Positions 49,135 through 59,829 of a stretch of DNA of 64,000 nucleotides are shown here, one piece after another. The stretch comes from Planococcus halotolerans (GTDB taxonomy: Bacteria; Bacillota; Bacilli; Bacillales_A; Planococcaceae): the NCBI RefSeq assembly GCF_003289955.1, contig NZ_QLZR01000011.1:19180-83179 (forward strand), given 5' to 3'. The notes below the pieces were generated by a model that saw nothing but the letters and a program-made list of their open reading frames with translations, was not told where the DNA came from and made no database searches. Positions within the stretch are counted from its first letter, which is position 1, and every line of letters starts with the position of its first letter. Both the position numbers and the translations under genes were made by a program.

Positions 49135-49172
49135 AATGAAAACCTGTTGCCAGCCAACAGGTTTTTCATTTT
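49135..49172 (+). terminator. Terminator of ygaC
   Basis: AAAACCTGTTG - CCAGC - CAACAGGTTTTTC. Confidence 0.9.
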
Positions 49173-49195
49173 GAAGAAAGATTGGAGTGAAAGAT

Positions 49196-50941
49196 TTGAG
49201 CAGTATGAAACGATACATGTATTTTGTAAAGCCATATTATTGGCAAATAGCGTTGACAATCCTTATCGGTATTTTTAAATTCGCGATACCGCTTTTCATC
49301 CCATTGCTGATCAAAATCGTCATCGATGATATTATCGGAGCGGAAGCCCTGTCGAGCCAGGAAAAACTGGAGCAGCTTTATCTTTGGCTAGGAGGAACGG
49401 CGATTGTATTCTTTCTGCTGCGTCCGCCGATTGAATATTTCCGTCAGTACTATGCACAGTATGTAAGCAATAAAATCCTCTATGACATCCGTGGATATCT
49501 TTACGGACACCTTCAACGGTTAAGCCTCAGATATTATGCCAATACACGCGCGGGAGAAATCATCTCACGCGTCATCAACGATGTGGAACAGACGAAAAAT
49601 TTCGTAATGATCGGGCTGATGAATGTCTGGCTTGATCTCGCAACGATTCTGATAGCAATCGGTATTATGCTGTCGATGGACGTTTCACTTACTATTGTTG
49701 CATTATTGGCATTCCCGTTTTATGCGCTTAGCGTCAAGTATTTCTTTGGGCGCCTGCGTGATTTGACTCGTGAACGTTCCCAGGCACTGGCAAATGTCCA
49801 AAGCTATCTGCATGAACGTGTCCAGGGGATGAGCATCATCAAAAGCTTTGCTCTTGAGAAACACGAACAGAAAATATTCAATGACACCAATGATCAATTT
49901 CTGGACAAGGCAATCGACCATACGAAGTGGAATGCGAAGGCTTTTGCCGTCGTCAATACAATCACTGATGTCGCACCTTTACTGGTCATCGGCTATGCAG
50001 GTTACCAGGTTATCCAAGGTGATTTGACACTGGGTACGATGGTGGCGTTCATCGCCTATATCGAACGTCTTTACAATCCGCTGCGCCGTCTTGTCAATTC
50101 TTCCACGACGCTTGTCCAGTCTTTAGCGTCGATGGACCGGGTGTTTGAACTGGTTGATGAAGATTACGACGTTACAGATAAAAAAGGTGCGCGTGATTTG
50201 AAAGTGGTCGATGGCAAACTGGAATTCCGCAACGTTTCCTTCCATTATAATGATGGCGGTTCAGAAGTTCTGTCCAATATGAGCTTCACCGTGAAACCGG
50301 GTGAAACTGTCGCGCTGGTGGGTATGAGCGGGGGCGGGAAATCGACGATTGTGTCGTTGATTCCCCGTTTCTACGATGTAACAGAAGGCGGCATCTATAT
50401 GGATGATCATAATCTGAAGGATGTCAGTATCCATACACTGCGTGACCAGATTGGTCTCGTGCTGCAGGACTCCATCCTATTCAGTGATTCGGTCAAAGCA
50501 AATATCCTGATGGGGAAACCGGATGCTACTGATGCAGAAGTCGAGGCGGCTGCAAAAGCTGCCAACGCCCATGCTTTCATTGAGATGCTGCCGGAAGGCT
50601 ATGACACGAAAGTCGGGGAACGCGGCGTGAAATTATCAGGAGGGCAGAAACAGCGCATTGCCATCGCGCGTGTATTCCTGAAAAATCCGCCGATGCTGAT
50701 TCTGGATGAAGCAACTTCCGCTCTTGACTTGGAAAGTGAAGCGCTGATCCAAGACTCACTGGAGCGCCTGGCACATGACAGAACAACATTAATTGTGGCC
50801 CATAGACTGTCCACCATCACCCATGCCGATCAAATTCTTGTCATCGACCATGGTAATCTTGCTGAACAAGGCACGCATGACGAATTGATGAAGCAAAAAG
50901 GGGTCTACTATAACCTTTTCCAGGTTCAGCATTTCAAATAA
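49196..50941 (+). CDS. ygaD: ABC exporter, fused permease and ATPase (YgaD-like)
   Basis: 581 residues: six helices (about 1-310), then an ATPase domain with Walker [10 protein letters not shown], signature [12 protein letters not shown], Walker [12 protein letters not shown] and the H-loop IVAHRLS. It is the homodimeric BmrA/MsbA/Sav1866 type that exports lipids or drugs. I chose the TTG at 49196 because GGAG stands eight bases upstream; a GTG at 49187 overlaps that site. It occupies the ygaD position. A terminator follows, and then the peptide importer operon begins. Confidence 0.92.
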   Translation: MSSMKRYMYFVKPYYWQIALTILIGIFKFAIPLFIPLLIKIVIDDIIGAEALSSQEKLEQLYLWLGGTAIVFFLLRPPIEYFRQYYAQYVSNKILYDIRGYLYGHLQRLSLRYYANTRAGEIISRVINDVEQTKNFVMIGLMNVWLDLATILIAIGIMLSMDVSLTIVALLAFPFYALSVKYFFGRLRDLTRERSQALANVQSYLHERVQGMSIIKSFALEKHEQKIFNDTNDQFLDKAIDHTKWNAKAFAVVNTITDVAPLLVIGYAGYQVIQGDLTLGTMVAFIAYIERLYNPLRRLVNSSTTLVQSLASMDRVFELVDEDYDVTDKKGARDLKVVDGKLEFRNVSFHYNDGGSEVLSNMSFTVKPGETVALVGMSGGGKSTIVSLIPRFYDVTEGGIYMDDHNLKDVSIHTLRDQIGLVLQDSILFSDSVKANILMGKPDATDAEVEAAAKAANAHAFIEMLPEGYDTKVGERGVKLSGGQKQRIAIARVFLKNPPMLILDEATSALDLESEALIQDSLERLAHDRTTLIVAHRLSTITHADQILVIDHGNLAEQGTHDELMKQKGVYYNLFQVQHFK

Positions 50942-50971
50942 AAACAATTCTCTTCCATAATATAGGTGTTT

Positions 50972-51012
50972 TTCGAAAGCCAGCCGAGAAATTATTCGGC
51001 TGGCTTTTTTTC
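50972..51012 (+). terminator. Terminator of ygaD
   Basis: AAAGCCAGCCGA - GAAATTAT - TCGGCTGGCTTTTTTT. Confidence 0.93.
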
Positions 51013-51052
51013 ATTCATAAAAACTTATCAGCTAGCCCTATAAAAAGAACTA

Positions 51053-51080
51053 TTGCATATAGTTTGAATTTACGTATAAT
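51053..51080 (+). promoter_or_regulatory. Promoter of the peptide ABC operon
   Basis: TTGCAT (51053-51058) and TATAAT (51075-51080) separated by 16 bases, about 50 bases before the first gene. Confidence 0.65.
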
Positions 51081-51130
51081 TAAAAGAAATAAAATATTCA
51101 GATTTATTTTTGTGTAAAAGGGGTGGCTAC

Positions 51131-52150
51131 ATGTTAGAAAGAGAGAAGATTTTAGAAGTAAAAGGTTTGCAGACTACCTTTTTCACAGATGACGGCGAGG
51201 TTCCAGCTGTCGACAATGTTGACTTTCACATCCGTGAAGGGGAAGTGCTGGGGATTGTTGGGGAATCAGGATGCGGAAAGAGTGTAACTTCCTTGTCGAT
51301 TATGGGTTTGGTGCCAAGCCCTCCCGGAAAAATCACCAATGGCGAAATCTTATTTGAAGATCAGGATTTAACGAAACTGCCCGAGAAGAAAATGCGCGAA
51401 ATCCGGGGCAATGATATAGCAATGATATTCCAGGAGCCGATGACATCATTAAATCCGTTGTTCACTATCGGCAACCAATTGCAGGAAGCAGTCAAAATCC
51501 ATAAGAAGGACTGGTCGAAAAAGCAGATTTACAATCGCGCAGTTGAAATGATGAGATTGGTCGGGCTGCCGCGTCCGGAAGGTTTGATGAAAGAACATCC
51601 CCATCAATTATCCGGTGGGATGAGACAGCGTGTCATGATCGCCATGGCGCTGCTTTGTGACCCGAAAGTGTTGATTGCAGATGAACCGACAACTGCGCTC
51701 GATGTAACAATCCAGGCTCAAATTCTGAAGCTGATCAAAAACCTGAATAAAGAGCTAAACACGGCAGTGCTGCTGATTACGCACGATCTCGGTGTCGTTG
51801 CAGAAACGTGTGAAAGAGTCGTGGTTATGTATGCCGGAAAAGTGGTTGAAGAAGGTCCGGTCGATGCTATATTCAAGGATCCTCAGCATCCATATACGCG
51901 GGGGCTTCTGGAATCCGTGCCTGACATGAGATTCAAAAAAGAACGGCTTTATTCGATTCCCGGCAATGTACCAAAGCCGGGTTCAATTAAAACCGGCTGC
52001 CGTTTTGCTCCGAGATGTGAATTCGCTTTCGACCGCTGCGTAGAGGAAACTCCGCCGCTATACCAGACAACTGAAGAGCATCAGACCCGGTGCTTCCTAT
52101 TTGATCCGAAGGAGGCAGAAAAGCATGACCGAACAATTGTTAAAAGTTGA
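51131..52150 (+). CDS. Peptide ABC importer ATPase (OppD/DppD)
   Basis: 339 residues. Walker [10 protein letters not shown]-loop [12 protein letters not shown], signature [15 protein letters not shown], Walker [13 protein letters not shown], and the C-terminal oligopeptide-transporter extension with clustered cysteines ([15 protein letters not shown]), which binds an Fe-S cluster in some members. First gene of an ATPase-ATPase-binding protein-permease-permease operon. ATG 51131 has AAGGGGTGG upstream. It overlaps the next gene by 26 bases. Substrate class (dipeptide, oligopeptide, glutathione or nickel) cannot be fixed from this subunit. Confidence 0.93.
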   Translation: MLEREKILEVKGLQTTFFTDDGEVPAVDNVDFHIREGEVLGIVGESGCGKSVTSLSIMGLVPSPPGKITNGEILFEDQDLTKLPEKKMREIRGNDIAMIFQEPMTSLNPLFTIGNQLQEAVKIHKKDWSKKQIYNRAVEMMRLVGLPRPEGLMKEHPHQLSGGMRQRVMIAMALLCDPKVLIADEPTTALDVTIQAQILKLIKNLNKELNTAVLLITHDLGVVAETCERVVVMYAGKVVEEGPVDAIFKDPQHPYTRGLLESVPDMRFKKERLYSIPGNVPKPGSIKTGCRFAPRCEFAFDRCVEETPPLYQTTEEHQTRCFLFDPKEAEKHDRTIVKS

Positions 52151-53108
52151 AGGCCTGAAAAAGTATTTTCCAATTAAATCAGGTATTTTCGGCAGAGTGA
52201 GCAATCACGTCAAAGCGGTGGATGATATTTCGTTTTCTGTAAAAGAAGGGGAAACGCTTGGTATTGTCGGGGAATCGGGATGCGGCAAATCCACTACCGG
52301 CCGTATGCTGATGAGGCTGCTTGAACCGACTGAAGGAAAAGTAACCTTCGACGGGCAGGAGCTCACTTCGCTTTCGAATAACGAAATGCGCAAGGCCAGA
52401 CGGGATATTCAAATGGTGTTCCAAGATCCTTATGCTTCATTGAATCCTCGTCATACGATTGAAAAGATATTAATGGAACCATTAAATGTCCATAATATCG
52501 GAGACCCAAAAGAAAGAAAACAGAAAGTCCATGAATTCCTTGAAATTGTAGGACTAAGCAGCTATCACGCAAAACGCTACCCGCACCAATTCAGCGGCGG
52601 GCAGCGGCAGCGAATCGGCATTGCCCGGGCGCTGATGACAAACCCTAAACTCATTATTGCTGATGAGCCCGTTTCAGCGCTCGATGTATCGATTCAGGCA
52701 CAGGTGCTTAACTTGATGCAAGATCTTCAGAAAGAGCTGAAACTGACTTATATATTCATTGCCCATGATCTCGGTGTGGTCCGCCATATCAGTGATCGTG
52801 TTGGAGTAATGTACCTCGGTAACATGGCCGAAATGGCTGATACCGAAGACCTTTACGAAAAGCCTCTGCATCCATATACACAGGCATTGCTTACAGCAGT
52901 GCCTGTTCCGGATCCGGCTTTCGAGAGGGAAGAAGTTGAGATCCAAGGGGATGTTCCTAGTCCCGCAAATCCGCCGAGCGGATGTCGTTTCCATACACGC
53001 TGTCCATTTAAAATGGATATCTGCGAAACGACCATCCCGATTTTCGCGGAGGTTGAGAAAGGTCATTCTGTAGCCTGCCACCTTTATGAGGAAAGCAGGC
53101 CGCAATGA
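52125..53108 (+). CDS. Peptide ABC importer ATPase (OppF/DppF)
   Basis: 327 residues. Walker [19 protein letters not shown]-loop MVFQDPYASLNPRHT, signature FSGGQRQRIGIARAL, Walker B LIIADEPVSALD, and the same C-terminal cysteine cluster (GCRFHTRCPFKMDIC). Partner of the previous ATPase. ATG 52125 has AAGGAGG nine bases upstream, inside the preceding gene. Confidence 0.93.
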   Translation: MTEQLLKVEGLKKYFPIKSGIFGRVSNHVKAVDDISFSVKEGETLGIVGESGCGKSTTGRMLMRLLEPTEGKVTFDGQELTSLSNNEMRKARRDIQMVFQDPYASLNPRHTIEKILMEPLNVHNIGDPKERKQKVHEFLEIVGLSSYHAKRYPHQFSGGQRQRIGIARALMTNPKLIIADEPVSALDVSIQAQVLNLMQDLQKELKLTYIFIAHDLGVVRHISDRVGVMYLGNMAEMADTEDLYEKPLHPYTQALLTAVPVPDPAFEREEVEIQGDVPSPANPPSGCRFHTRCPFKMDICETTIPIFAEVEKGHSVACHLYEESRPQ

Positions 53109-53134
53109 TAATAAACAAAAACGGAGGGGTTAAT

Positions 53135-54766
53135 TTGGGGAATAAAAAAATCATGTCCCTTGCATTTCTGATGCTTTTGCTGATCTCTGCAGTACTTTAT
53201 GGCTGCAGTGGCGGATCGAATGAAGGTTCAGAATCAGAAGGCAGCGGTGAAACTGGTGGCGAAGGGGAATCCACGGAAGAGAAAGTTTTGATCTTCGGTC
53301 GCGGGGGAGATTCGGTATCACTTGACCCTATCACTGTTACAGACGGTGAATCATTTAAAGTTACTAAGAACATTTTTGATACACTTGTAAACTTCGGTGA
53401 ACAAGATACAGAAATTGAAGGTGGATTGGCTTCTGATTGGGAAGCTGCAGAAGACGGATTGACGTACACTTTCCAACTTGAAGAAGGCGTTACTTTCCAC
53501 GATGGCACTGATTTCAATGCAGAAGCTGTTGTAGCAAACTTTGACCGCTGGGCTGCAGGAGATGCAGATCAATTTCCATATTACGGTTCAATGTTCGGCG
53601 GTTTTGGTGATGAAGAAGGGCACGTAATCGAATCAGTTGAAGCTACAGGCGATTATGAAGTCACTTTCACATTAAAACGTCCTATGGCTCCATTCCTTAA
53701 AAACCTGGCAATGAGCCCGTTCGGTATCGCTTCTCCTACTGCATTTGAAGAGCAAGGCGATGCATTCGGCGATAATCCGGTAGGAACTGGCCCATTCCAA
53801 TTTGTTGAATGGAACCGTAACGACACTGTCCGCATCGAGAAATTTGATGACTATTGGGTTGAAGGCGAACCAAAACTGGATGAAGTGGTATTCCGCGCTA
53901 TCCCGGATAACTCTGGTCGCTTGAACGCTCTATTAGCTGGTGAAATCGATTTGGCAGATGGCATCAACCCATCGGATGCAGCGACTATTGAAGGAGACGA
54001 AAACCTTCAATTGTTTGAACGTCCATCGATGAACGTTGGTTACCTTGGTTTAACGAACACACGTGAACCATTCAACGATCCTTTGGTCCGTCAAGCGATG
54101 AACCATGCAATCGACAGACAGGCTATCGTTGACGCATTCTTCGAAGGCCGCGGGGAAGTTGCGAAAAACCCGATGCCACCTGTAATCAGTGGCTATAACG
54201 ACGACATCGAAGGATATGAATATGATCCTGAGAGAGCAAAAGAATTGCTTGAAGAAGCTGGACTTGGCGATGGATTCGAAATGGAACTTTGGGCTATGCC
54301 TGTTCCGCGTCCATATATGCCAGATGGCCAAAAAGTTGCTGAAGCGATCCAAAGTGATTTGGCTGAAGTAGGAATCACTGCTGAAATCGTTTCCTATGAA
54401 TGGGCAACTTACCTTGAAAAAGCTGCGAACGGTGAAGCTGATGCCTTCCTATTAGGATGGACTGGTGATAACGGAGATGCAGATAACTTCCTGTATGTGT
54501 TGCTTGACCAGGATAATATCGGTTCAAACAACTACACTTATTACGAAAATCAGGAATTGCACGATATTCTGATTGAAGCTCAGACTGAAGTTGACGAAGA
54601 GGTTCGTAATGAGTTGTATATGCAAGCGCAGGAAATTATTCACGAAGATGCACCTTGGGTTCCGCTTGCTCACTCTACACCGCTACTTGCGGGAGGAAAC
54701 AATGTCGTGAACTTCAAAGCGCATCCAACTGGCTCAGATAAATTATCAACAGTAGATCTGGAGTAG
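53135..54766 (+). CDS. Peptide ABC importer substrate-binding lipoprotein
   Basis: 543 residues from the TTG at 53135, chosen because GGAGGGG lies five bases before it; an ATG overlapping the previous stop (53105) would put extra residues before the signal sequence. Lipobox VLYGC with Cys24, then a Gly/Ser/Glu-rich linker, then the SBP_bac_5 fold (SLDPITVTDGESFKVTKNIFD, EGGLASDWEAAEDGLTYTFQ, NPVGTGPFQFVEW, LLLGWTGDNGDADNF-like region). It captures peptides or a related ligand outside the membrane. Codons are strongly biased (GAA, AAC), suggesting high expression. A terminator-like hairpin follows. Confidence 0.92.
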   Translation: MGNKKIMSLAFLMLLLISAVLYGCSGGSNEGSESEGSGETGGEGESTEEKVLIFGRGGDSVSLDPITVTDGESFKVTKNIFDTLVNFGEQDTEIEGGLASDWEAAEDGLTYTFQLEEGVTFHDGTDFNAEAVVANFDRWAAGDADQFPYYGSMFGGFGDEEGHVIESVEATGDYEVTFTLKRPMAPFLKNLAMSPFGIASPTAFEEQGDAFGDNPVGTGPFQFVEWNRNDTVRIEKFDDYWVEGEPKLDEVVFRAIPDNSGRLNALLAGEIDLADGINPSDAATIEGDENLQLFERPSMNVGYLGLTNTREPFNDPLVRQAMNHAIDRQAIVDAFFEGRGEVAKNPMPPVISGYNDDIEGYEYDPERAKELLEEAGLGDGFEMELWAMPVPRPYMPDGQKVAEAIQSDLAEVGITAEIVSYEWATYLEKAANGEADAFLLGWTGDNGDADNFLYVLLDQDNIGSNNYTYYENQELHDILIEAQTEVDEEVRNELYMQAQEIIHEDAPWVPLAHSTPLLAGGNNVVNFKAHPTGSDKLSTVDLE

Positions 54767-54773
54767 ACTTTTC

Positions 54774-54812
54774 GAGAGGGGAGATCGTACAGATTCCCCT
54801 CTTTTTTTAATT
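54774..54812 (+). terminator. Intra-operon terminator after the binding protein
   Basis: GAGAGGGGAGATC - GTACA - GATTCCCCTCTTTTTTT. It lies between the binding-protein and permease genes, so most transcripts may stop here and give more binding protein than permease. Confidence 0.82.
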
Positions 54813-54850
54813 AATTAATACATATTTGTTAGAGATGGAGAGGTGAAGAA

Positions 54851-55855
54851 ATGCTTCACTATATTGGTAAACGGCTATTGCAGTTAATTCCGGTTCTGCT
54901 CGGAATGACGTTCATCGTTTTTATGATCATTCGTGCGATACCTGGTGATCCAGCCCAAGTAATTCTTGGCCAACAGGCTTCTGAGGAGGCAATAAGAGCG
55001 CTGAGAACGACTTTGGGTTTGGATAATCCTTGGTATATCCAGTATTTTGATTATTTAAAAGGACTGGTTACTGGTGATCTGGGGCAGTCGCTGCGAACAA
55101 GAACTCCAGTGGTGGATGAGGTTTGGCCATATTTAGCGGCAACAATCGAGTTGTCTGTTTTTGCTGTTATCATCGCCATTATAATTGGCATCAATGCTGG
55201 AATCATTTCAGCATGGTTCCAAAATTCATGGTTCGATTATCTTGCAATGATAATCGCGCTTATCGGTGTTTCAATGCCAATTTTCTTTTTGGGGCTCCTC
55301 AATCAATGGATTTTTGCAATAGAATTGGATTGGCTTCCGACTTCCGGGCGGATGAATGTTCGGGATCCAATTGAATCAGTAACTGGTTTCTATATTATCG
55401 ACACCATAATTACCGGGCAATTTGATCAGCTCTCAACTATTATGCGTCACTTGATTCTTCCTGGGACTGCGCTTGCGACTATACCTATGGCCATCATTGC
55501 AAGGATGACGCGGTCAAGTATGCTGGAAGTTATGAGATCTGACTATGTTCGCACGGCTCGCTCTAAAGGTTTGAGAATGTTTTGGGTCGTCTACAAGCAC
55601 GCTTTAAAAAATGCCATTATCCCGGTATTGACTATCATCGGGCTTCAAATGGGGTTATTGCTTGGAGGCGCAATTTTGACAGAAACAATCTTTGCATGGC
55701 CGGGAATCGGCAGATATATATATGAAGCCATCGGTTTCCGTGATTATCCGGTAATCCAGTCAGGCATCCTGATTGTCGCGTTCATATTTGTCATGATTAA
55801 TCTGTTTGTGGATCTGCTTTATAGTTTAGTTGATCCGCGTATCAAATATGATTAG
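54851..55855 (+). CDS. Peptide ABC importer permease (DppB/OppB)
   Basis: 334 residues, six helices. Starts LHYIGKRLLQLIPVLLGMTF, typical for OppB-type permeases, and has the EAA-like coupling loop region DYVRTARSKGLRMFWVVYKHALKNA. It forms the channel with the next gene product. The start has GATGGAGAGGTG upstream. It lies behind the intra-operon terminator; a weak promoter cannot be excluded in the AT-rich stretch 54810-54835. Confidence 0.93.
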   Translation: MLHYIGKRLLQLIPVLLGMTFIVFMIIRAIPGDPAQVILGQQASEEAIRALRTTLGLDNPWYIQYFDYLKGLVTGDLGQSLRTRTPVVDEVWPYLAATIELSVFAVIIAIIIGINAGIISAWFQNSWFDYLAMIIALIGVSMPIFFLGLLNQWIFAIELDWLPTSGRMNVRDPIESVTGFYIIDTIITGQFDQLSTIMRHLILPGTALATIPMAIIARMTRSSMLEVMRSDYVRTARSKGLRMFWVVYKHALKNAIIPVLTIIGLQMGLLLGGAILTETIFAWPGIGRYIYEAIGFRDYPVIQSGILIVAFIFVMINLFVDLLYSLVDPRIKYD

Positions 55856-55869
55856 GAAGGGGGAGAACA

Positions 55870-56757
55870 ATGACTAACGCGACTGTAAAAGATGACAATA
55901 TAGAAATGCAGCAAGTTGCAGGGCCTTGGAAAGAGGCGTGGCGAGGATTTCGTAAAAGTAAAGTGGCGGTTGTAGGAATGGGAATTGTAATTTTTTTCAT
56001 CCTGCTGGCTATTTTTGGTCCGCTGTTTACACCGCAGGGCATCAACGAACAAAATATGTCCGAGCGTTTTCTTCCTCCTTCCTCTACATATTGGATGGGA
56101 ACTGATGATTTCGGACGTGATATTTTATCCCGTATTGTTTATGGAGCAAGGATTTCCCTTTGGGTAGGATTCTTAGCGGTAATAGCGTCAGCGATTGTTG
56201 GAAGTTTTCTTGGTATTCTTGCAGGTTATTATGGAAGATGGGTAGATACCATCATTTCACGTATTTTTGATATTATGCTGGCTTTCCCAAGTATTCTATT
56301 AGCAATTGCGGTTGTTTCGGTGTTGGGGCCTTCATTGCGTAATGCTTTGATTGCCATTGCAATCATCAATGTGCCAAACTTTGGACGACTTATAAGATCG
56401 AAAGTCTTGAGTATAAAAGAAGATGAATACATTATGTCGGCAAAGGCAATCGGCATGCAGGATAGCCGGATCTTGTTTTCTCATATCCTTCCGAACTCGA
56501 TGGCGCCTGTCATAGTTCAGGGAACATTAGCAATTGCTACGGCTATCATCGAAGCTGCAGCCCTCGGATTTTTAGGTTTAGGAGCACAGGCGCCTACTCC
56601 TGAATGGGGAAAAATGCTGGCAGATTCCAGATCCTATCTGACTAATGCCCCATGGACTATGATTTTTCCAGGACTGGCAATCATGCTGACAGTACTTGGC
56701 TTTAACTTGATGGGCGACGGCTTGCGCGATGCACTCGACCCTCGCATGAAATCATAA
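55870..56757 (+). CDS. Peptide ABC importer permease (DppC/OppC)
   Basis: 295 residues. N-terminal soluble stretch, OppC_N helix (AWRGFRKSKVAVVGMGIVIFF), then five helices with DDFGRDILSRIVYGARISL and the coupling loop EYIMSAKAIGMQDSRILFSHILPNS. It pairs with the preceding permease and completes the importer. AGGAAGGGGGAG precedes the ATG. A terminator closes the operon. Confidence 0.93.
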   Translation: MTNATVKDDNIEMQQVAGPWKEAWRGFRKSKVAVVGMGIVIFFILLAIFGPLFTPQGINEQNMSERFLPPSSTYWMGTDDFGRDILSRIVYGARISLWVGFLAVIASAIVGSFLGILAGYYGRWVDTIISRIFDIMLAFPSILLAIAVVSVLGPSLRNALIAIAIINVPNFGRLIRSKVLSIKEDEYIMSAKAIGMQDSRILFSHILPNSMAPVIVQGTLAIATAIIEAAALGFLGLGAQAPTPEWGKMLADSRSYLTNAPWTMIFPGLAIMLTVLGFNLMGDGLRDALDPRMKS

Positions 56758-56759
56758 GA

Positions 56760-56795
56760 AAAACGTGCAGAGAAATTATCTCTGCACGTTTTTTA
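56760..56795. terminator. Terminator of the peptide ABC operon
   Basis: AAACGTGCAGAGA - AATTA - TCTCTGCACGTTTTTT; also suitable for the convergent ygaE-like gene. Confidence 0.92.
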
Positions 56796-56806
56796 TATGT
56801 GTTTAT

Positions 56807-57892
56807 TTATATGAAGCTCTCCAGGTCTTCATCGACTTCATCACTATGGTAATTCAAATAAGCGATGATCAATAAATCCAGGTGTTCGAGCTGCTCCTCA
56901 TAATCAAGGATAGCCGATAAGACATGCATCAGATGATAGACAGAAAAGTCGCTGTCCTCGGATTCCAATGCTATATTAATTTCTTTTACAAATATTGCCA
57001 TTACTTCGTGGCGCTTTATTGAAGCGTCTGTGCCAGAAGATTCACTGTGTTCCGGCCTCAACTTGCCTACATATTTCATGTAAAGCTGTTCGTGGTAGCT
57101 GGCCAGGCTTTCGAGTCTTTCCTGCACCATCATATGGAATTGTTCCGGAAGTTCCGTCAATTCATTTTCAAAACGGTGAAGTCTTTTCAATACTTCCAGG
57201 CTCTTTTTGGATGTCGCAATCATCTGGCGGTATAACACCAGCTTTCTAGCTTTTGTATATTGCTGCTTTTTCGTATAGCTTCGTTCTTCCTTATAAAATA
57301 GATACCATTGATCCACTTTAACGAGCTTATCGGTTAATTTGTCGATGTCTTCTTTCACGGATGCATGATCTGACGCGTGCCTGATTGAAACCCGTATCCA
57401 GCGAATCACTTCTTCACTGACTTCATGTATGGAAGTGAATAAGCGGCTTTCGTATTTAGGCGGAAGAAAGATCAGATTTACAACAAAAGCGGAGAGTATC
57501 CCAAGTAGGACTGTCAGAAAACGTAAAGACGCGAAAGAAAGGAAGTTATTGGTTTGTGAATCCATAATGATAATGATGGTGACAAGTGTCAGTGGAACAG
57601 TGTTTTCAAGCTTTAATTTCAACATGATGACAATAGCCAGTATGGCTGCGAGTCCGATGGTCAGGTAATTGCTGCCAAGGGTCAATACAAAGATGACAGC
57701 AATTGAAGCGCCAATCAGATTTCCGTATATTTGATCGAGCAGAGTCAGGTAGGACCTGTATATGGAAGGCTGGATGGCGAAAATTGCAGCGACGCCTGCG
57801 AATACAGGAGAAGGCAATTCCAATAAGTTGGCTAAAAACAAGGCCATTGAAATAGCCACGCCGGTCTTTAATATACGTGCACCTAATTTCAT
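56807..57892 (-). CDS. ygaE: Aromatic-acid-exporter-type membrane protein (YgaE-like)
   Basis: 361 residues: a membrane half with about five to six helices (GARILKTGVAISMALFLANL, GVAAIFAIQPSIYRSY, DQIYGNLIGASIAV) and a helical soluble C-terminal half. It matches the DUF939/FUSC-like aromatic acid exporter family; the substrate is unproven. It lies next to gsaB on the same strand, matching B. subtilis ygaE-gsaB. Single gene with its own short upstream region. Confidence 0.82.
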   Translation of the reverse strand: MKLGARILKTGVAISMALFLANLLELPSPVFAGVAAIFAIQPSIYRSYLTLLDQIYGNLIGASIAVIFVLTLGSNYLTIGLAAILAIVIMLKLKLENTVPLTLVTIIIIMDSQTNNFLSFASLRFLTVLLGILSAFVVNLIFLPPKYESRLFTSIHEVSEEVIRWIRVSIRHASDHASVKEDIDKLTDKLVKVDQWYLFYKEERSYTKKQQYTKARKLVLYRQMIATSKKSLEVLKRLHRFENELTELPEQFHMMVQERLESLASYHEQLYMKYVGKLRPEHSESSGTDASIKRHEVMAIFVKEINIALESEDSDFSVYHLMHVLSAILDYEEQLEHLDLLIIAYLNYHSDEVDEDLESFI

Positions 57893-57929
57893 AACTTACG
57901 AATCCCTTCTTCCCGTAATGAATTGCTTT

Positions 57930-59216
57930 TTATAGTTGGCTGAATGCTTTTCTTACTGCCTGCAGCGCTGTATCAACGTCTTCTTCAGTATGTTCAGTAG
58001 TCAGGAACCAGGCTTCGTATTTGGAAGGAGCAAGATTTATGCCTTGTTCGAGCATCAATTTAAAGAAACGCCCAAAAATTTCTCCATCTGTAGCTTCAGC
58101 CTGTTCATAGTTTTCGACTTTCACATCCGTGAAATAGATGGTCAAAGCGCCTTTTAAGCGATTTACAGTGATAGTTACATCGAATTCCTCAGCCGCTTCC
58201 AAAATCCCTTTTTCAAGGCGTTGCCCCAAACGGTCCATTTTGTCATATATGCCATCGGCCTGCAAAACTTCGAGGCAAGCGATTCCTGCCTGTATCGAAG
58301 CGGGGTTTCCGGCCATCGTACCAGCCTGGTAAGCCGGTCCAAGAGGCGCGACGGTTTCCATGATTTCTTTCTTGCCGCCGTAAGCACCGATCGGAAGCCC
58401 GCCGCCAATAATTTTGCCGAGCGCAGTCAAATCAGGTTTGAGCCCAAGCATATCCTGTGCGCCGCCGTAATGGAAGCGGAATGCCGTAATCACTTCATCA
58501 TAGACGATTAAAGCTCCTTTTTCCGCAGCTATGCGGTGAACTTCTTCAAGAAACCCTTCTCTCGGTTCTACAATCCCAAAATTGCCGACAATCGGTTCTA
58601 CTAGGATGCAGGCAATTTCTTCGCCCCATCTTTCCATTGCTTCAGCAAAAGCAGTTGGATCATTGAAGGGGATAGTGATGACTTCTTCTGCGATAGTTTT
58701 AGGAACGCCTGCAGAATCAGGAGTGCCAAGTGTAGCCGGACCGGATCCAGCTGCAACCAGCACGAGGTCCGAGTGCCCATGGTAACAGCCGGCGAATTTC
58801 ATGATTTTTGTGCGGCCGGTATAGGCGCGGGACACGCGGATAGTGGTCATAACCGCTTCAGTGCCGCTATTGACGAAACGGACACGGTCCATATTTGGCA
58901 TTGCTTCTTTCAGCATTTTTGCGAATGTGATTTCATGGCGTGTCGGTGTACCGTACAAAACACCTGTTTCAGCAGCGTTTGAAATCGCTTTTGAGATATG
59001 CGGGTGGCCGTGTCCAGTAATGATGGGACCATAAGCAGCCAGGAAATCGATATATTTATTGCCATCGACATCCCAAAAATAAGCACCTTTTGCGCGTTCC
59101 ATGACAACAGGGGAACCACCGCCGACAGCTTTAAATGACCTTGACGGGCTGTTGACGCCTCCGACGATATGTTCAAGCGCTTCTTTATGCAGTCTGTTTG
59201 ATTCTGAATGGTTCAT
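57930..59216 (-). CDS. gsaB: Glutamate-1-semialdehyde 2,1-aminomutase (GsaB/HemL2)
   Basis: 428 residues, class III PLP aminotransferase fold. The start [32 protein letters not shown], and the PLP lysine Lys268 in [19 protein letters not shown] are as in glutamate-1-semialdehyde aminomutase, which makes 5-aminolevulinate for haem. Because the gene is outside a hem operon and in the gsaB place next to ygaE and bcp, it is probably the second copy found in many Bacillales. It is divergent from bcp. GGAGGAAG precedes the start. Confidence 0.93.
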   Translation of the reverse strand: MNHSESNRLHKEALEHIVGGVNSPSRSFKAVGGGSPVVMERAKGAYFWDVDGNKYIDFLAAYGPIITGHGHPHISKAISNAAETGVLYGTPTRHEITFAKMLKEAMPNMDRVRFVNSGTEAVMTTIRVSRAYTGRTKIMKFAGCYHGHSDLVLVAAGSGPATLGTPDSAGVPKTIAEEVITIPFNDPTAFAEAMERWGEEIACILVEPIVGNFGIVEPREGFLEEVHRIAAEKGALIVYDEVITAFRFHYGGAQDMLGLKPDLTALGKIIGGGLPIGAYGGKKEIMETVAPLGPAYQAGTMAGNPASIQAGIACLEVLQADGIYDKMDRLGQRLEKGILEAAEEFDVTITVNRLKGALTIYFTDVKVENYEQAEATDGEIFGRFFKLMLEQGINLAPSKYEAWFLTTEHTEEDVDTALQAVRKAFSQL

Positions 59217-59339
59217 TTATTTTCTTCCTCCTACTTAATGTCTATTTCTTATTGTAGACAAGTTTATACATTAACGCCAAAGAAATTGAAACTCCATCTG
59301 CAGTTCGGTACGATAGACATAAGAGAAGGAGTGATTGCA

Positions 59340-59816
59340 TTGACGACATTAGAAGGTTTGCATGCACCGGATTTTACATTGAAAAATGAAAGTGGTGAAA
59401 CAGTTTCTTTGGAGGATTTTGCCGGCAAGAAATACGTAGTGCTTTATTTTTACCCGAAAGATATGACGCCGGGCTGCACCACACAGGCCTGCGATTTCCG
59501 GGATGCAGAGAAGGATTTTTCCGAATTGGGAGCAGTCATTCTTGGCGTTAGCGCAGACTCTGAAAAACAGCACAGTAAATTTATCAGCAAACACGGTTTG
59601 CCATTCTCTTTGTTGGTTGATGAAGATCATAAAGTTTCTGAGGCATACGGTGTGTGGGTGGAGAAGAATATGTACGGAAAAGAATTTATGGGGATTGAAC
59701 GCTCTACGTTCTTAATCGACCCAACCGGGACTGTCGTGAAAGAATGGCGCAAAGTCAAAGTGAAAGACCATATCCAGGAAGTCCTTGAAACGGTTAAAGA
59801 GCTCAGCCAAGCATAG
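59340..59816 (+). CDS. bcp: Peroxiredoxin Bcp (thiol peroxidase)
   Basis: 158 residues from the TTG at 59340, preceded by AAGGAG with an eight-base gap; the open frame extends upstream into the gsaB promoter region without support. The peroxidatic Cys46 and resolving Cys51 lie in TPGCTTQACDFRD, the BCP/PrxQ type. It reduces hydrogen and organic peroxides using thioredoxin. It is located just upstream of perR, as in B. subtilis (ygaF-perR), with two extra genes in between. Confidence 0.94.
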   Translation: MTTLEGLHAPDFTLKNESGETVSLEDFAGKKYVVLYFYPKDMTPGCTTQACDFRDAEKDFSELGAVILGVSADSEKQHSKFISKHGLPFSLLVDEDHKVSEAYGVWVEKNMYGKEFMGIERSTFLIDPTGTVVKEWRKVKVKDHIQEVLETVKELSQA

Positions 59817-59829
59817 GAGGAAGACATAT

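Noticed and set aside
59208..59339. Upstream extension of bcp
   Set aside because: The extra 44 codons overlap the gsaB start and promoter region and do not resemble peroxiredoxins; TTG at 59340 has an AAGGAG site.
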